In this document: positions 1 through 11,100 of the stretch, piece after piece
How positions within the stretch are numbered: position 1 is the first letter of the stretch
Layout: every line of letters begins with the position of its first letter
Assembly: GCA_946122785.1 (NCBI GenBank)
Contig: CAMGYJ010000002.1
Location: 63,327,703 to 63,391,702 of the forward strand
Direction of reading: 5' to 3'
DNA from: Linum tenue
Taxonomy: Eukaryota > Streptophyta > Magnoliopsida > Malpighiales > Linaceae
Length of the DNA stretch: 64,000 nt
Translations under genes and position numbers: made by a program
The notes under the pieces: generated by a model
Seen by the model: the letters and a program-made list of their open reading frames with translations, nothing else
Database searches by the model: none
Told to the model about the DNA's origin: nothing

Positions 1-541
1 AGGGATGGCAAAAAATATCGGTAACCGTGGATATCCGTCCGAATCCAACCTAATTGGGTAGGGTAAAACTCGAACCCGAAAGACATTTAATGGGCACGGC
101 TAAAACCCGAACCCGAATTTTGCGGGTAATCGGTGGGCATGATTTTTTTCACTATCCATCCCGAACACGCCCGATTATACACATGCATATGTATTTTGTC
201 TAGAAATAATTAATATTTTTCTCTAACTTATTTTATATTTAGCATATAAATATAATATTTTTATGAAATTGCGTTGTTTTAATTGATTTTTTTCATATTG
301 TTGTACTTTTCGCATTACGTAAGGTGAGAGTACATGTGAATATTAACATATTGGTTGGAGTTTTGGAGAGAAAATTTTACCCATGGATAACCGTGGATAC
401 CCGAAATCCGAACGAGTATGAGCGTGGTTTGGATTTTCTACTCGTTTCTTATGTAGGTATGAATAGGGGTAAAACCCGAATTACTTTGGGTAGAGTAACG
501 GATATGCACTATCCGTCTCGACCCGACCCATTGCCATCCCT
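1..541. mobile_element. hAT-like MITE with AGGGATGGCAA terminal inverted repeats
   Basis: The window opens with AGGGATGGCAA, and its exact reverse complement TTGCCATCCCT ends at 541. Both ends carry CCCGAA/GGGTAA-rich sequence in opposite orientation, and the centre is AT-rich without a coding frame. The 11-bp terminus and subterminal repeats fit a non-autonomous hAT element. The first base or bases and the left target duplication lie outside the window, so the 8-bp duplication cannot be checked. Confidence 0.6.
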
Positions 542-1659
542 GCCGCGGGTAATATAATTAATAACTTTGTTGGATGGTGTGGTGTTTTTGGCGCTCACCG
601 GCCGGCCTGGTGATTACACGTTGCGGCATGCATGGGACTTAACGGTTCTGTTCTTTTCTCTCTTTTTCCAACTTTAATTTGTCTGTTTGCTTATTTTTTT
701 TTGAAAAATAAACAAATTATTATTAATTAACTCTTGGCATTAGGGTGAAAACGGATTTACGGTAGCTGTTGCAGGGGAAAGCTTTGGCAGTGTTGTTTGA
801 ATGAGTTGGCCTTTTTTTTTTCTTCTTCTTCTTCATTTTGTCACTTTCTCTCGCTTGTTTCCGATGGGCTGTCTTTTATCACTTTATTCTGTTACGATTT
901 GGCGGTATTGTCTCGAACTTAACTGACTGTAGGTTTCTTTATCGACTCATCACCATACTATAACTCAACTACAAATCTACAATGTAAGTATGTAACTTGG
1001 GGGACATCCGATAACAAAACTACAATGATAAAATCAAAAATCGAAGTATCAAACACAAATAAGGCTAAAATTTTATGTGATATTCTTGCTTTGGGGAATG
1101 AGACTCTAATCGATAAAAGATTTTTATTTGAGCATTCATTTTTATTAGAATTTTAATTAATGAAGCCTTGGGTCGTCAGGACTCCCATCAACCTGATAAG
1201 AATTGTATAATTACTGAGTGTTATCTATGCGTTTAAGTTCAAAATTATGAAGAAATTTAGCATATAGAAAAGGAATTTTTGTAAGACACGAAATCAAACC
1301 CTCATTTTTCCATTTCACGTTGAAATCCACGTTTAGAATCAACGTTAACTCGCCAAAAGTTAAGAATTTCCTTCGTTTCATTGAGAATCAATTTTGGAGT
1401 TAATGTCGAAATTATGCACTTTGAAAAGTCCTTAAAAAGGTGGTGCGAGGGGCAGAGTGGGTATAAATGCATGGGTCAAATATATGAATGGACAAATAAC
1501 TATCAATTATTAACCGAAATGGCGCTAATCAATCAATTAATACATTTATTATTTCCTGCTATATTTTGGAAATGGACATCATCGAATTAATCTAATGCAA
1601 ATTGAACAATATCATCCGGATACTAAAAAATTAAAATATGAAATCTTCAATGGGGGAGG
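542..1659. other. AT-rich intergenic stretch, nothing recognised
   Basis: No coding frame with recognisable domains, no terminal repeats and no RNA gene were seen. It contains T-rich and TTC-rich runs around 700-840. Confidence 0.5.
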
Positions 1660-1667
1660 CTCACAAG

Positions 1668-2066
1668 TAGGGCTGTCAATTTGGTTTAGTTTGGTTAACC
1701 AAACCATTAAGTATAAATAACCAAAAACCAAATCCCAAAAACCAAAACTAAAAAACCAATATGTACTCATACACTCATATTTATTCCTATTTCCCTCCTT
1801 TTTTTTTGAATAAACGTCATAATAATGGTAAATGGCCATTACAAATTATTGGTTGGCATGCGTGTCAAAAGAAACAAAAAAAAATTGTTGATAAATCATT
1901 TTATGCTTATTGGTTTCTTCATGGTTTCTATTGGTTTTCCGGTTTTAACCAAACCAAAACCATTAAGTTGCTTATTGGTTTAAAACCAAAAAACTGAAAC
2001 CATTAGCTTTCCAATTGGTTTGGTTTCGGTTAAAACCAAAAAACCAAATCCAAATGGACAGCCTTA
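1668..2066. mobile_element. hAT MITE with perfect 8-bp target duplication
   Basis: The 399-bp element starts TAGGGCTGTCAATTTGG and ends in the near-perfect inverse CCAAATGGACAGCCTTA. It is flanked by an exact 8-bp direct repeat CTCACAAG at 1660-1667 and 2067-2074, the hAT signature. The interior is full of AACCAAA/TTTGGTT motifs in both orientations and has no transposase frame, so it is non-autonomous. The perfect duplication suggests a fairly recent insertion. Confidence 0.9.
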
Positions 2067-2074
2067 CTCACAAG

Positions 2075-2655
2075 TATAGTGGTATTTTTTATAATATTTT
2101 TTGTAGATTGTACGATAGTTTTTTATTTAAGATTTTTTCTTCCTAACATGAAAAATATGTTTTGAATGTATAGTTCTCCGATCAATTGATATTCTGATTT
2201 TTGACGAAATATTATCGAAAACACTCAATTTTAATCGTGTATATTCTTAGAGATCAAAATAAGAGTTTAATCAAAACGAGACGTTAAAAAACATTTAGTT
2301 TTGATAAGTTTTTATTCCAAAGAGTTGAACACAATTATAAATAGAGGAACATGTTTGTTATTTTTATTATACAAAATTAGCAGGCACACGAATGTGGACC
2401 AATTTGTCAATGAGGAGGCACATGCAAGAGATAATAATTTTAGGTACTAAAATGTAATCTTCCATCATATTTGTAGGATTTATATGTACAAAATTTTAAT
2501 TTTAGGTACTGAATCTCAAAATCTATTAAGTGTAGGTATCAAACTGTAATTTACATATGAAACTACAAGTTTCTCAAAACATGCCACAAGTTCCTCGAAG
2601 CACCAAATAAACCTCATAAAACAGACAATAAGTTTACTAAAGCAGTTCACAAGTT
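2075..2655. other. AT-rich intergenic stretch, nothing recognised
   Basis: Between the hAT MITE and the Copia relic there is AT-rich sequence with no coding frame, repeat ends or RNA gene that I can identify. Confidence 0.45.
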
Positions 2656-3412
2656 TCTTAAAACACACTTTTACAAAGTCGTGGAGGTCATGCTAATAGA
2701 GGCAGAGGTCGCGGCCGCTATCTACAGGCTCAACAACAAGTCTTGGCCCACTCGTCCGCATATTCAATCCCTCAATCTCAGCCCATATCGACTTGTTATC
2801 CTAACTCATTTACAAAGCCTTTGTTTGTAGGAGTTCTTAGTACGTCATAGTAATAGGTTGTTGTCTACCATAATTATGGGGGAATGGGTCATATTCGGCT
2901 CAATTACCAAGTCTACAACACCTCTTCTTCTCGCCCATCTTTGTACCTAGCCCAATCCTCCTAACCTGTTCATTCTCCTCAATAATGGCTTCTCAATTTT
3001 GGTACAAATCATCATATCACCTTTGATTTGGATAATCTGGCCCATTATTCTGAGCATAATGGTTTCGATCAAGTCACTTTTGGTAATGGTAAATCTCTCC
3101 CCATCACTCATTCTTGCTCCTCTATCGCTCTTGTGCCAGATTAATCTATGTCTCTTGATAACATTTTTAGTGTTAAAATGCACCTCATAATCTTCTTTCC
3201 GTCATTTCTCTTACTCGCTTTAACCCCGTCTTCATTGAATTCTTAGATTATTATTTTGTCATCAAGGACCGCCACACGAAGCATGAACTTTATTATGGCT
3301 CTACGATTGATGGACTTTATTCTCTTCCTCTTCACCTCAATCGGTGCATTCCTCAGGTGATTTTGCTGCTTCCATTGATCTCTAGAATCAGTGTCTTAGG
3401 TCATGCCAATTT
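2656..3412 (+). pseudogene. Ty1/Copia gag-pol relic, interrupted by a Tourist MITE
   Basis: Reading different frames in turn gives fragments typical of Copia polyproteins. One is an SRGGHANRGRGRGR-type stretch from the end of gag (about 2670-2725). Another reads like NLLSVISLTRFNP followed by DYYFVIKDRHTK and DGLYSLPLH (about 3190-3340), the spacer between protease and integrase. There are many stops and frameshifts, and no LTRs were seen. The stretch after about 3880 may continue it, but too little is recognisable to say. Confidence 0.55.
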
Positions 3413-3415
3413 TTA

Positions 3416-3877
3416 GAGGTCGTTTGCTTGTAGGATTTCGATGAGGGATTTTACCTCAAAAGCTCATATGTGTTGGATTATGATCCAGATCCATGTTTGT
3501 TGATAAAAATGAAATTGACCTAGATCCGTGGAGCCCACAAATGTGGAATTTTCTTTTGCTCAAAATCCATGGACCCCATGGATTATAAAACCCCACCTCA
3601 TGAGGTAAGATTTTGAGAAGTGAAAAAATCCGTGGACCCCACTAACTATGAATGATCAAAGTATCCTTAACAAAAAAAAAAAAAACTTTATGATGATAGG
3701 AAGAAGGATAAGAAGGTAAACTCATTATTTAACCCATAAATCCAAGATAATAAAGTCCATTTTGAAATCCAACAAGTATACATGCAATTTTTAAAATCCA
3801 ACATAATCCTTCAATCCCAAAATTCAAGGTTTTACCAAAAATTTTCATTTTTTAAAATATCACAAGCAAACGACCTC
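3416..3877. mobile_element. Tourist-like (PIF/Harbinger) MITE
   Basis: A 16-bp perfect terminal inverted repeat GAGGTCGTTTGCTTGT (3416-3431 and inverse 3862-3877) encloses AT-rich non-coding sequence. TTA triplets at 3413-3415 and 3878-3880 match the 3-bp TWA target duplication of PIF/Harbinger elements. The element lies in a Copia relic and is therefore the younger of the two. Confidence 0.8.
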
Positions 3878-4079
3878 TTAGTTGTTGAACACCTTTTGTA
3901 TACTAAAGGTTGAACCCCCCAGAAGTCAGAATCTCCCATATATGCCTCAGGACACAAACTTTGTTCCATATACTAAAATTGAGAATTCCAAGCCCACTTT
4001 TTTTCTTAGGAATTTCCAATTTATCCTAAGCCATTATTGCCTTTTTCCTGACCCCATCCTCAGATGAATCTTATAAAAA

Positions 4080-6000
4080 TTCATTACAAAGTCTCTCAAC
4101 TTCCTTGATAACGAACTGAAGCAACAAAAAAATATAAAGCCAATACTGGAGAGTGCTAGAGATGACTGTTGTTATAAGCTGAATCTTGCTAGCAAAGCTC
4201 AATAACTTAGATCTCCAACTTCTTAATCGTTGAGTAATTTTATCCACTAATACCTAACAATCTTGCATTGTGAGCTTTCCTGTAATCAGTGGAACGCCTA
4301 GATACTTCACTAGGAGAGTTCCTAGAGGGAACTCAGTATAAGCAGATATGGAAGACATCTCCTCTTTGGAAATCCCTGCACAAAATAGTTGGCACTTTGC
4401 ATCTCAACCCTGAAATCTTGTCGAAACTGTCCATTAATCTCCTTATCACAGCAACCCCTATAATTGAGCCGTTTGTGAACATCATTAATTCATCCACAAA
4501 ACACAAATGTGTTATCATAAGAGGCTTACACCTGGGATGAAAGGGAATCCGATTCTCAAGCACCGCCTTCCTAGCCAAACAATCAAAAACTTACATTGCT
4601 ATTATGAACATCTAGGGATACAGAGGGTCTTCCTGCCTCAATCCTTTACATGCTTTGATGTTCCCACATAGCCCCCCATTAGCTAACACTTTAATAGTTG
4701 GAGTAGTTATACAGGCATACAACAGCTTAAGGAAACCAGAGGGAAACCGCTTCCCATGACAGTAAAGAAGAAGTTCCACATCATCTTTCCTTAATAGCAT
4801 CTCCCGATAAAGTAACTTCCTCTCTGCCTCCTTATTAGGACTATAAACCAAAACTACCATAAATGACTTTGCAACCTCTACAAGTATCTGTATAAAATGT
4901 TCAACCTCTTCTAAACGAGTAACCTACAATCCTGCTCTCCAAAAAATCCACTCTCCCCAGTTTTGACTTAGCATAGTTATCTAAATTTTGTCAGGCAGAA
5001 AAAGCACATGTCATTATTGCCTTACTATTTTCTCCTGTCACTCTATTTTCTTGTAGGCCTACTATATCTATATTCTTTACCCTCAACTGCTCTAAAACAA
5101 CTGAGTGCTTATCAGGAGAATTGAATCCCCTGATATTCTAGTTTAACAACTTCATTTATCTCTCTTTTGGACTCTTCCTCTCCCTTTAGGAGGAGAAGGA
5201 GGGCAGTTGACCAAAGGTCTGACACCTGCTCTACTTCTGTTCAAACTGGGATAAGTTCTTTCATCAATGAAAGCCTGCCTCTGAACCCCCTTACTACTTG
5301 AACCAACCAATCCACACTTTCTACTTCCTGTGAACCACCAGAGTAAAACCATCCTTATCCACCAATCCACTTCTTGGAGAAAGGGTATGTGTCACATTTT
5401 TTGCCTCATCTGGAATCACTTCCTCTGCAACCTCCTTCCCTTCTTTTTTTGTGCTTCAGCTTCTACCAGAGAAGCTTTCGCCTTCTCCTGAGACACCAGC
5501 TCAACTTCTATTGTCTGAGAATCATTCTTCTGAGTGCCTATAGCTACTGGGATTTCCTGATTTTCTGGAATTTCACCTATCTTTCTTAGTCCATATATGT
5601 TGTTGAACTCCCACTGGCTGAGCACAATTATATTTCTCACAAACTTTTGGCATATGACAATACACAACATCAATAAATAGTTCTGGCAATCCATCCGGGG
5701 TGACACTCAGCTTCCTTACCTTCTTAGCAGTTGCCTTGACCTCCACACAAATTTGTGCAAAACCCACTTTTCAACCATGAGTTGTAGATTTATCCGTACA
5801 ACGGTCGACCCAATGAACTAGCCACTCTTTCTAACCCTTCCTTGGATGTGAGCTCTGTTGGCAAGTTACAAAGCTTGATCCACAAAGGCAACACAGAATT
5901 ATCAATCTTTAGTGGGCTGATCTCGGGCTCCCATTTGCAGAGAAACAACAGATTCTCCCGATGATGCCATGGTCTATTTTCAAACCATGGTATACAAATC
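4080..6000 (-). pseudogene. Decayed, internally deleted L1-type LINE
   Basis: On the minus strand, 5416-6000 reads in two frames as an ORF1 relic: the DUF4283-like region with ENRPWHHRENLLF and LPLWIKLCNLPTE, then a lysine-rich tail. Near 5040-5150 an endonuclease start appears (GFNSPDKHSVVLEQLR and NIDIVGLQENRV in neighbouring frames). At 4612-4860 and 4333-4578 are reverse transcriptase pieces: a degraded GLRQGDPLSP box reading GLRQEDPLYP, and a FADD-type box reading FVDEL. Most of endonuclease and early RT is missing, and stops are frequent. Confidence 0.7.
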
Positions 6001-6203
6001 AACACAAAATATACAAACCCGATTATAAAAATATACTAACCGACAATAAATAATATACAAACTAGTGCAACAAAGTATATAAACCATAAAATAGAATTAA
6101 AAATTAATATTATAAAGTGGACACCATAGATAACTTAAGTATACAAACTAATACTTCTCAGAGGCAAATCTCAAATCCACCGCTCCGAACGCATTGAATC
6201 GGG

Positions 6204-6371
6204 CTCTGATACCGCTTGTCGAAATTTGGTAGCTCCATTAGTACGATATTGTCCGCTTTGGACCAAGCCCGTTTCCCAAACTACCTCATACTAATTGGGC
6301 TAGTTGGACACTAATATACAAGAGTTTCTTCTCTTGTATTTTTGATGTGATATTTGGATTGTTACATAACA
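6204..6371 (-). mobile_element. TRIM-like LTR with tRNA-Met primer binding site
   Basis: On the minus strand 6371-6217 begins TGTTATGTAAC and ends TTTCGACA, a 155-bp LTR-sized unit with TG...CA ends. It is followed at once by GCGGTATCAGAGCC, close to the initiator-methionine tRNA primer binding site TGGTATCAGAGC. No second LTR or coding sequence was found nearby, so this is a remnant of a short non-autonomous LTR element. Confidence 0.5.
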
Positions 6372-6792
6372 AGTGATAATTTCAGTTCTCCCAAGAGAAA
6401 GTAGGAGGAGAAAGTGCAGACCATATCTTCATCGCAATTCGCCTGGACACCTATATCCGCTACTACATTATCAATTAATCGCGCACCAAATCACTCTTTT
6501 GCAAGAACACATCAGTATTTTGCAGCAAGCTTTTCAACACAATAGACTTGCATTCTTGAACAGTTGTTTGGATAACAAGCATTCTTGAACAGACTATGCA
6601 GCTATGTATACTCTTCATGTGTAGCTGTTGGCTTCTTGACATTGATCCTGAACTTGCCAGAAATTGACGTGAACAAATTACGAATAAAGCATAGCTCAAC
6701 TCAAATGGCATCCTACTGCCAAATTAGTTTCCACCACAAGTAATGACAACAGCAATAACAAGAACAACGTTAATCTTGAAATCAAGCTTTAT
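6372..6792. other. Unassigned sequence beside the Gypsy insertion
   Basis: No domain-bearing reading frame, terminal repeat or RNA gene was recognised. It is the pre-insertion neighbour of 11106 onward, so it may be part of the original 3' flank of the TNL gene. Confidence 0.4.
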
Positions 6793-6797
6793 CATCC

Positions 6798-7068
6798 TGA
6801 TAGAAGCGTGATGTTGAGAAAGAGATTAAGAATGGGAATTAGGGATTGAAGAGAAGAAGATTTAGGGATTTGGGGAATTGGGGAAGAACAAGAGAGAGAT
6901 AGGATTAGGGATTTCTGATATTCTATTCCATAATCCCAAAATGAGTGTACAGAATCCCTTTTTAGGAGTTCAAGGAAAATAATGGAAAATAACAAAATGG
7001 TCACTCCCCCACCCGGCCCAGCCGGCCGACCGACCCATCCTCACCCCTCTCACCCTCGGTTTCTATCA
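6798..7068 (-). repeat. 3' LTR of the Gypsy element
   Basis: Starts TGATAGAAGCG and ends TTTCTATCA. It is identical to 10828-11100 except for a 2-bp shorter GA run near 6890. The final 19 bases of the pol reading frame extend into it. Confidence 0.95.
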
Positions 7069-8780
7069 TCCCCTTCCCCATCAGAAGCGACCTTGTCCTC
7101 AAGGTCGAATGTCGGGAACCGCTGCCGAAGGGTAGCAGTCTCCTCCCAAGTGGCGTCCTCCCGCTCCATGTGCTGCCACAGGACCAGGCTTTCCTCGATC
7201 ACGCGCCCGCCCTTCTTGACCCACCTGGTGTCTATCACCTGCAATGGAACCAGCTCGAGATCACCGTCTGCCGACACCGGAGGTGCAGTTGTCTCCACTC
7301 GATCAGCCGCGCCGCGGTACCTCTTCAAGAGGGACACATGAAAGGTAGAGTGAATGCGCGAATCGGCTGGTAGCTGTAGACGATAGGCCACCGGATTAAC
7401 CTTCTGCAACACCTCATACGGGCCAAAGTACCGTGCCGCCAACTTCTGATATGCCCGTCGGAATACAGAAGCCTGCCTGTAGGGATGCAGACGGAGCAGA
7501 ACCCAGTCACCCACCTCGAACTCCTCCTCTCGTCGCCCTGCATCAGCCAGTTGTTTCATCTTGTTATTGGCAGCCGCCAGATTAGCCTTGAGCTGATCCA
7601 AAGCCTCATCCCGCTCTCCTAACCACCGATCCACTGCATCCACTGGGCTGGAACCCGCCTGATAACGTACCAGAGAAGGTGGGGGACGCCCATACAAAGC
7701 CTCAAACGGTGTCATCTGGATGGCCCTATGGTACGTGGAGTTATACCATAGCTCGGCCCATGGTAAATATGCTAGCCACCGTCGAGGCTGCTGATGGGTG
7801 AAACAACGCAAATACTGCTCCAAATAGCGGTTAACCACCTTCGTCTGGCCATCAGTCTGGGGGTGATATGCCGAACTCATCCGCAACTGGGTCCGAGCCA
7901 ACGTAAACACCTCCTGCCAAAAACGACTCAAGAAAACGGAGTCTCGGTCGCTGACAATGGACCTCGGAAAGCCGTGATGCCGGACCACCCCTAAGACAAA
8001 CTGCTCAGCCACTGATCGCGCGGTATACGGGTGTGCCAGGGCCATGAAATGGGCGTACTTCGTCAGTCGATCCACGACGACGAACAGGACGGTCTTTCCT
8101 CCAGATGGTGGCAACCCGACAATAAAATCCATACTGATGTCCTCCCACACCCTTTCCGGCACTGGTAACGGCTGCAGGAGACCCGCCGGTCGCAGATGGG
8201 ATGCCTTTACTCTCTGACAGGTGTCACAAGATGCAACATAGTCCTTCACATCCCGGCCCATCTGGGGCCAATAGAACTGGGCTCGGATCCTCCTCAGTGT
8301 CCTCTCCACCCCTGAATGCCCTCCAAACGGAGAGTCATGGAACTCCTGCAACACTGTCGTCACTAGGGACGACCCCCGGGGAATCACCACCCGCCCTCGG
8401 AAGAACACCAACCCCTGCCGACAAGAGTAGTGACCGGGATCGGCGCTAACCGCTATCTCACGGCATCCCTGCAGATACTCGTCCGTCTCCATAAGAGCTC
8501 GCAGAACGTCCCAAAACTGAGGTACTGGTCCTGTAACTGCCGCCAAAATCTCACTCCCGGGGCGCCTCGATAGACCATCCGCCACGACATTAGATGGTCC
8601 GGGGCGGTAGTGAATCTCATAATCATACCCCAGGAGCTTGGAGACCCACTTGTGCTGATCTGGAGTGGAAACTCGCTGCTCCAATAAATTCCTCAGACTC
8701 TGATGATCGGTGTAAATGTGGAACTTTTGTCCCAGAAGGTAGGGCCTCCACATCTGAACTGCCGTAATGATAGCCTGCAT
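7050..8780 (-). CDS. Gypsy pol, RNase H, integrase and chromodomain part
   Basis: Encodes 576 residues in frame with the upstream pol segment, only two codons beyond its TAG. It completes RNase H (IYTDHQSL), then gives the integrase zinc-binding region (H...H...CDTC near residues 143-190), and the integrase core with MDFIVGLP, SDRDSVF and the conserved glutamate after HPQTDGQT. The C-terminal segment ends in a chromodomain-like stretch (LVLWQHMEREDATWEE), which in chromoviruses helps direct integration to chromatin. The stop lies 19 bp inside the 3' LTR. The ATG used here is an internal methionine, not a natural start. Confidence 0.9.
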   Translation of the reverse strand: MQAIITAVQMWRPYLLGQKFHIYTDHQSLRNLLEQRVSTPDQHKWVSKLLGYDYEIHYRPGPSNVVADGLSRRPGSEILAAVTGPVPQFWDVLRALMETDEYLQGCREIAVSADPGHYSCRQGLVFFRGRVVIPRGSSLVTTVLQEFHDSPFGGHSGVERTLRRIRAQFYWPQMGRDVKDYVASCDTCQRVKASHLRPAGLLQPLPVPERVWEDISMDFIVGLPPSGGKTVLFVVVDRLTKYAHFMALAHPYTARSVAEQFVLGVVRHHGFPRSIVSDRDSVFLSRFWQEVFTLARTQLRMSSAYHPQTDGQTKVVNRYLEQYLRCFTHQQPRRWLAYLPWAELWYNSTYHRAIQMTPFEALYGRPPPSLVRYQAGSSPVDAVDRWLGERDEALDQLKANLAAANNKMKQLADAGRREEEFEVGDWVLLRLHPYRQASVFRRAYQKLAARYFGPYEVLQKVNPVAYRLQLPADSRIHSTFHVSLLKRYRGAADRVETTAPPVSADGDLELVPLQVIDTRWVKKGGRVIEESLVLWQHMEREDATWEETATLRQRFPTFDLEDKVASDGEGDDRNRG

Positions 8781-8786
8781 CTCCTT

Positions 8787-10466
8787 CTAGTAGGTGGACC
8801 AAGCCTCCTTGGACGGCGCCAAAGTCTTACTCATGAAGGCCACCGGGTGCTTATCCTGCGATAACACTGCTCCAATGCCCCGGCCCGATGCGTCTGCCTC
8901 AATAACAAAGGTGCGAGAGAAGTCAGGCATAACCAGAGTCGGGGTGGTGGTCATGGCCTGCTTCAGCTGGCAGAATGCTGCATCGGCCTCTGCAGTCCAA
9001 ACGAACCCGCCTTTCTTCAACAGATTAGTCAAGGGCCGAGCAATCATGCTGTAGCCCTGTACAAACTTCCGGTAATAACCTGTCAAGCCCAGGAATCCCC
9101 GTAGTTCAGTGACAGTGGTCGGGGTCGGCCACTCCACCATGGCTTGGATCTTCTTCTGGTCCACCTGTACTCCCTGAGGCGTGACAATGTGCCCCAGATA
9201 CTCCACCTTCTGAACCCCAAAGGCACATTTTGAAGCCTTGAGGTAATACTGGTGCTGCTGCAAAATCTCAAACACAGCCTGCAAATGCTGCAAATGGGCC
9301 TCCCATGTCGGGCTGTAAATAAGAATGTCATCAAAAAAGACCAGAACGTACCGACGAAGCAGGGGCCGGAAGATGTCGTTCATAGCTGCCTGGAAGGTCG
9401 AAGGGGCATTGCACAACCCGAACGGCATTACCAGGTACTCATAATGGCCGTTATGGGTCCGGAAGGCTGTCTTGTGTGCATCCTCCTCCCTCATCCGGAT
9501 CTGGTGATAGCCGGCCCTCAGGTCGAGCTTAGTGAAATAAGAGGACCCGTGCAGCTCATCAAGCATGTCATCCACCGTCGGAATCGGGAAACGGTCCTTC
9601 ACTGTCGCGGCGTTGAGTGCCCGGTAGTCAGTGCAGAACCGCCAGGTCCCGTCCTTTTTCTTGACCAAAAGCACCGGTGAAGAAAAAGGGCTAGTGCTGG
9701 ACCTGATCAGCCCGGTAGTCAGCATCTCAGCAACCTGACGCTCAATCTCCTCCTTCTGCGAGTGACCGTACCTGTAGGGTCGGACATTAACAGCTTCCAC
9801 CCCATCCTTCAGCTGAATTCCGTGATCCACCTGGCGATGTGGCGGGAGAGTAGTCGGTTCCTGGAAGATCACGGCGAACCTGTCAAGGACTAGCTGCAGA
9901 TCAGGGGCCATCTCCTGGGTCTCCCCAGTCTCCATCGGCCAGCACAGCACGGCGAAGTCCGCCTCTCCCATCTCGGTGCTATCATGGATGGAAATGGGCC
10001 CCAAAGCAGTGGTAAGCCCTTGTAAGCTCCACTCCTTATCTCTCCACTTAAACCGCATGGTCAAGCCCTTCCAATCGGTGGTAGTCGGTCCTAAACTCTG
10101 CAACCAAGGAACGCCCAGGATAATATCAAATCCCCTGATGGGTAACACAAAGAAATCAGCTGTTACCGGCAAGCCTTGAATCTCCAAAGCAAGCCCCCGA
10201 TAAACCGTGGTACACTGCATAGGCGCCCCATTCGCAACCCGAACCACCATCTTCTCCACTGTACTCGGCGCCATGGATAGAGTCCCGGCAAGCTCGGCAC
10301 TAATGAAATTGAGCGAGGTGCCGCTATCCACCAACGTTAGCGCGGTCACCCCTCCCACTCGAGCCTGGAATCGCAGCGTGCCCGGCGTAGGCAGCCCGGT
10401 CGCCGAGTGTAGAGAGAGAGAAGCGACGTCGCCGATCCTCTGCCCCTGCTCGCTGCCGCCGTCCAC
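8787..10466 (-). CDS. Gypsy pol, protease and reverse transcriptase part
   Basis: Encodes 559 residues. A retropepsin-like domain carries DSGTSLNFIS near residue 47. The reverse transcriptase follows with FTKLDLRAGYHQI (about 300) and the VFFDDIL catalytic aspartates (about 376). The frame then enters RNase H (EADASGRGIGAVLSQ) and stops at a TAG at 8787-8789. The next codons, in the same frame, continue RNase H, so the stop splits one polyprotein. It acts in reverse transcription of the element. Start chosen at the first ATG before the protease; in relatives gag would be fused upstream, but none is visible here. Confidence 0.9.
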   Translation of the reverse strand: MDGGSEQGQRIGDVASLSLHSATGLPTPGTLRFQARVGGVTALTLVDSGTSLNFISAELAGTLSMAPSTVEKMVVRVANGAPMQCTTVYRGLALEIQGLPVTADFFVLPIRGFDIILGVPWLQSLGPTTTDWKGLTMRFKWRDKEWSLQGLTTALGPISIHDSTEMGEADFAVLCWPMETGETQEMAPDLQLVLDRFAVIFQEPTTLPPHRQVDHGIQLKDGVEAVNVRPYRYGHSQKEEIERQVAEMLTTGLIRSSTSPFSSPVLLVKKKDGTWRFCTDYRALNAATVKDRFPIPTVDDMLDELHGSSYFTKLDLRAGYHQIRMREEDAHKTAFRTHNGHYEYLVMPFGLCNAPSTFQAAMNDIFRPLLRRYVLVFFDDILIYSPTWEAHLQHLQAVFEILQQHQYYLKASKCAFGVQKVEYLGHIVTPQGVQVDQKKIQAMVEWPTPTTVTELRGFLGLTGYYRKFVQGYSMIARPLTNLLKKGGFVWTAEADAAFCQLKQAMTTTPTLVMPDFSRTFVIEADASGRGIGAVLSQDKHPVAFMSKTLAPSKEAWSTY

Positions 10467-10827
10467 GCCTGGCGTCGCACCCCCCTACCGGCGCTGCCTC
10501 GGCGCGCGCGCCTCCTCCCCTGTCGCCCGACTCGCCGCGGCGCTCGCCAGCCGCCACCACTCGCCGCGCGCCGCCCGCCTCCATCGCGCGTCCCCCGCCA
10601 GCTGACGCCGCGAGCTCGCGCTCCGCCGCGCTCGTGCGCCGCGTCGGCCCCGTCGGTTCTGCGACCGCCGCGACTGGATCGGCCACCTCGGCCGCCGCTG
10701 CTGCTGTCCACCCCTGGTCCTGCGCCTCTCGCCGGAGTTCAGAGAGCGTGAACTCGATCAGCTGTCGTGTACGAGCCCAGGTCGGATCAGTGAGTCTCGA
10801 GGAACTCAACCAGGCTCTGATACCAAA

Positions 10828-11100
10828 TGATAGAAGCGTGATGTTGAGAAAGAGATTAAGAATGGGAATTAGGGATTGAAGAGAAGAAGATTTAGGGATT
10901 TGGGGAATTGGGGAAGAACAAGAGAGAGAGATAGGATTAGGGATTTCTGATATTCTATTCCATAATCCCAAAATGAGTGTACAGAATCCCTTTTTAGGAG
11001 TTCAAGGAAAATAATGGAAAATAACAAAATGGTCACTCCCCCACCCGGCCCAGCCGGCCGACCGACCCATCCTCACCCCTCTCACCCTCGGTTTCTATCA
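10828..11100 (-). repeat. 5' LTR of the Gypsy element
   Basis: Matching LTR copy in the minus-strand 5' position. The tRNA-Met primer binding site lies directly inside it, and the CATCC target repeat lies directly outside at 11101-11105. Confidence 0.95.

Larger units (their letters stand above)
6798..11100 (-). mobile_element. Young Ty3/Gypsy chromovirus (Reina-like), gag-deficient
   Basis: The element is bounded by LTRs at 6798-7068 (271 bp) and 10828-11100 (273 bp), both TGATAGAAGC...TTTCTATCA. By eye they differ only by one AG dinucleotide in a GA run. CATCC flanks both sides (6793-6797 and 11101-11105). On the minus strand the primer binding site TGGTATCAGAGCC follows the 5' LTR (10813-10825), and a purine tract sits beside the 3' LTR (7069-7082). 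Pol order is protease, RT, RNase H, integrase, chromodomain-like tail, hence Ty3/Gypsy chromovirus; the small LTRs suggest the Reina lineage. The roughly 360 bp between 5' LTR and protease hold no capsid or zinc knuckle, so it probably cannot move unaided. Confidence 0.95.

Noticed and set aside
10324..10971. Long minus-strand open frame rich in Arg, Ala and Gly next to the Gypsy 5' LTR
   Set aside because: It starts inside the LTR and is GC-rich low-complexity sequence without capsid or zinc-knuckle motifs; treated as leader left after gag loss.
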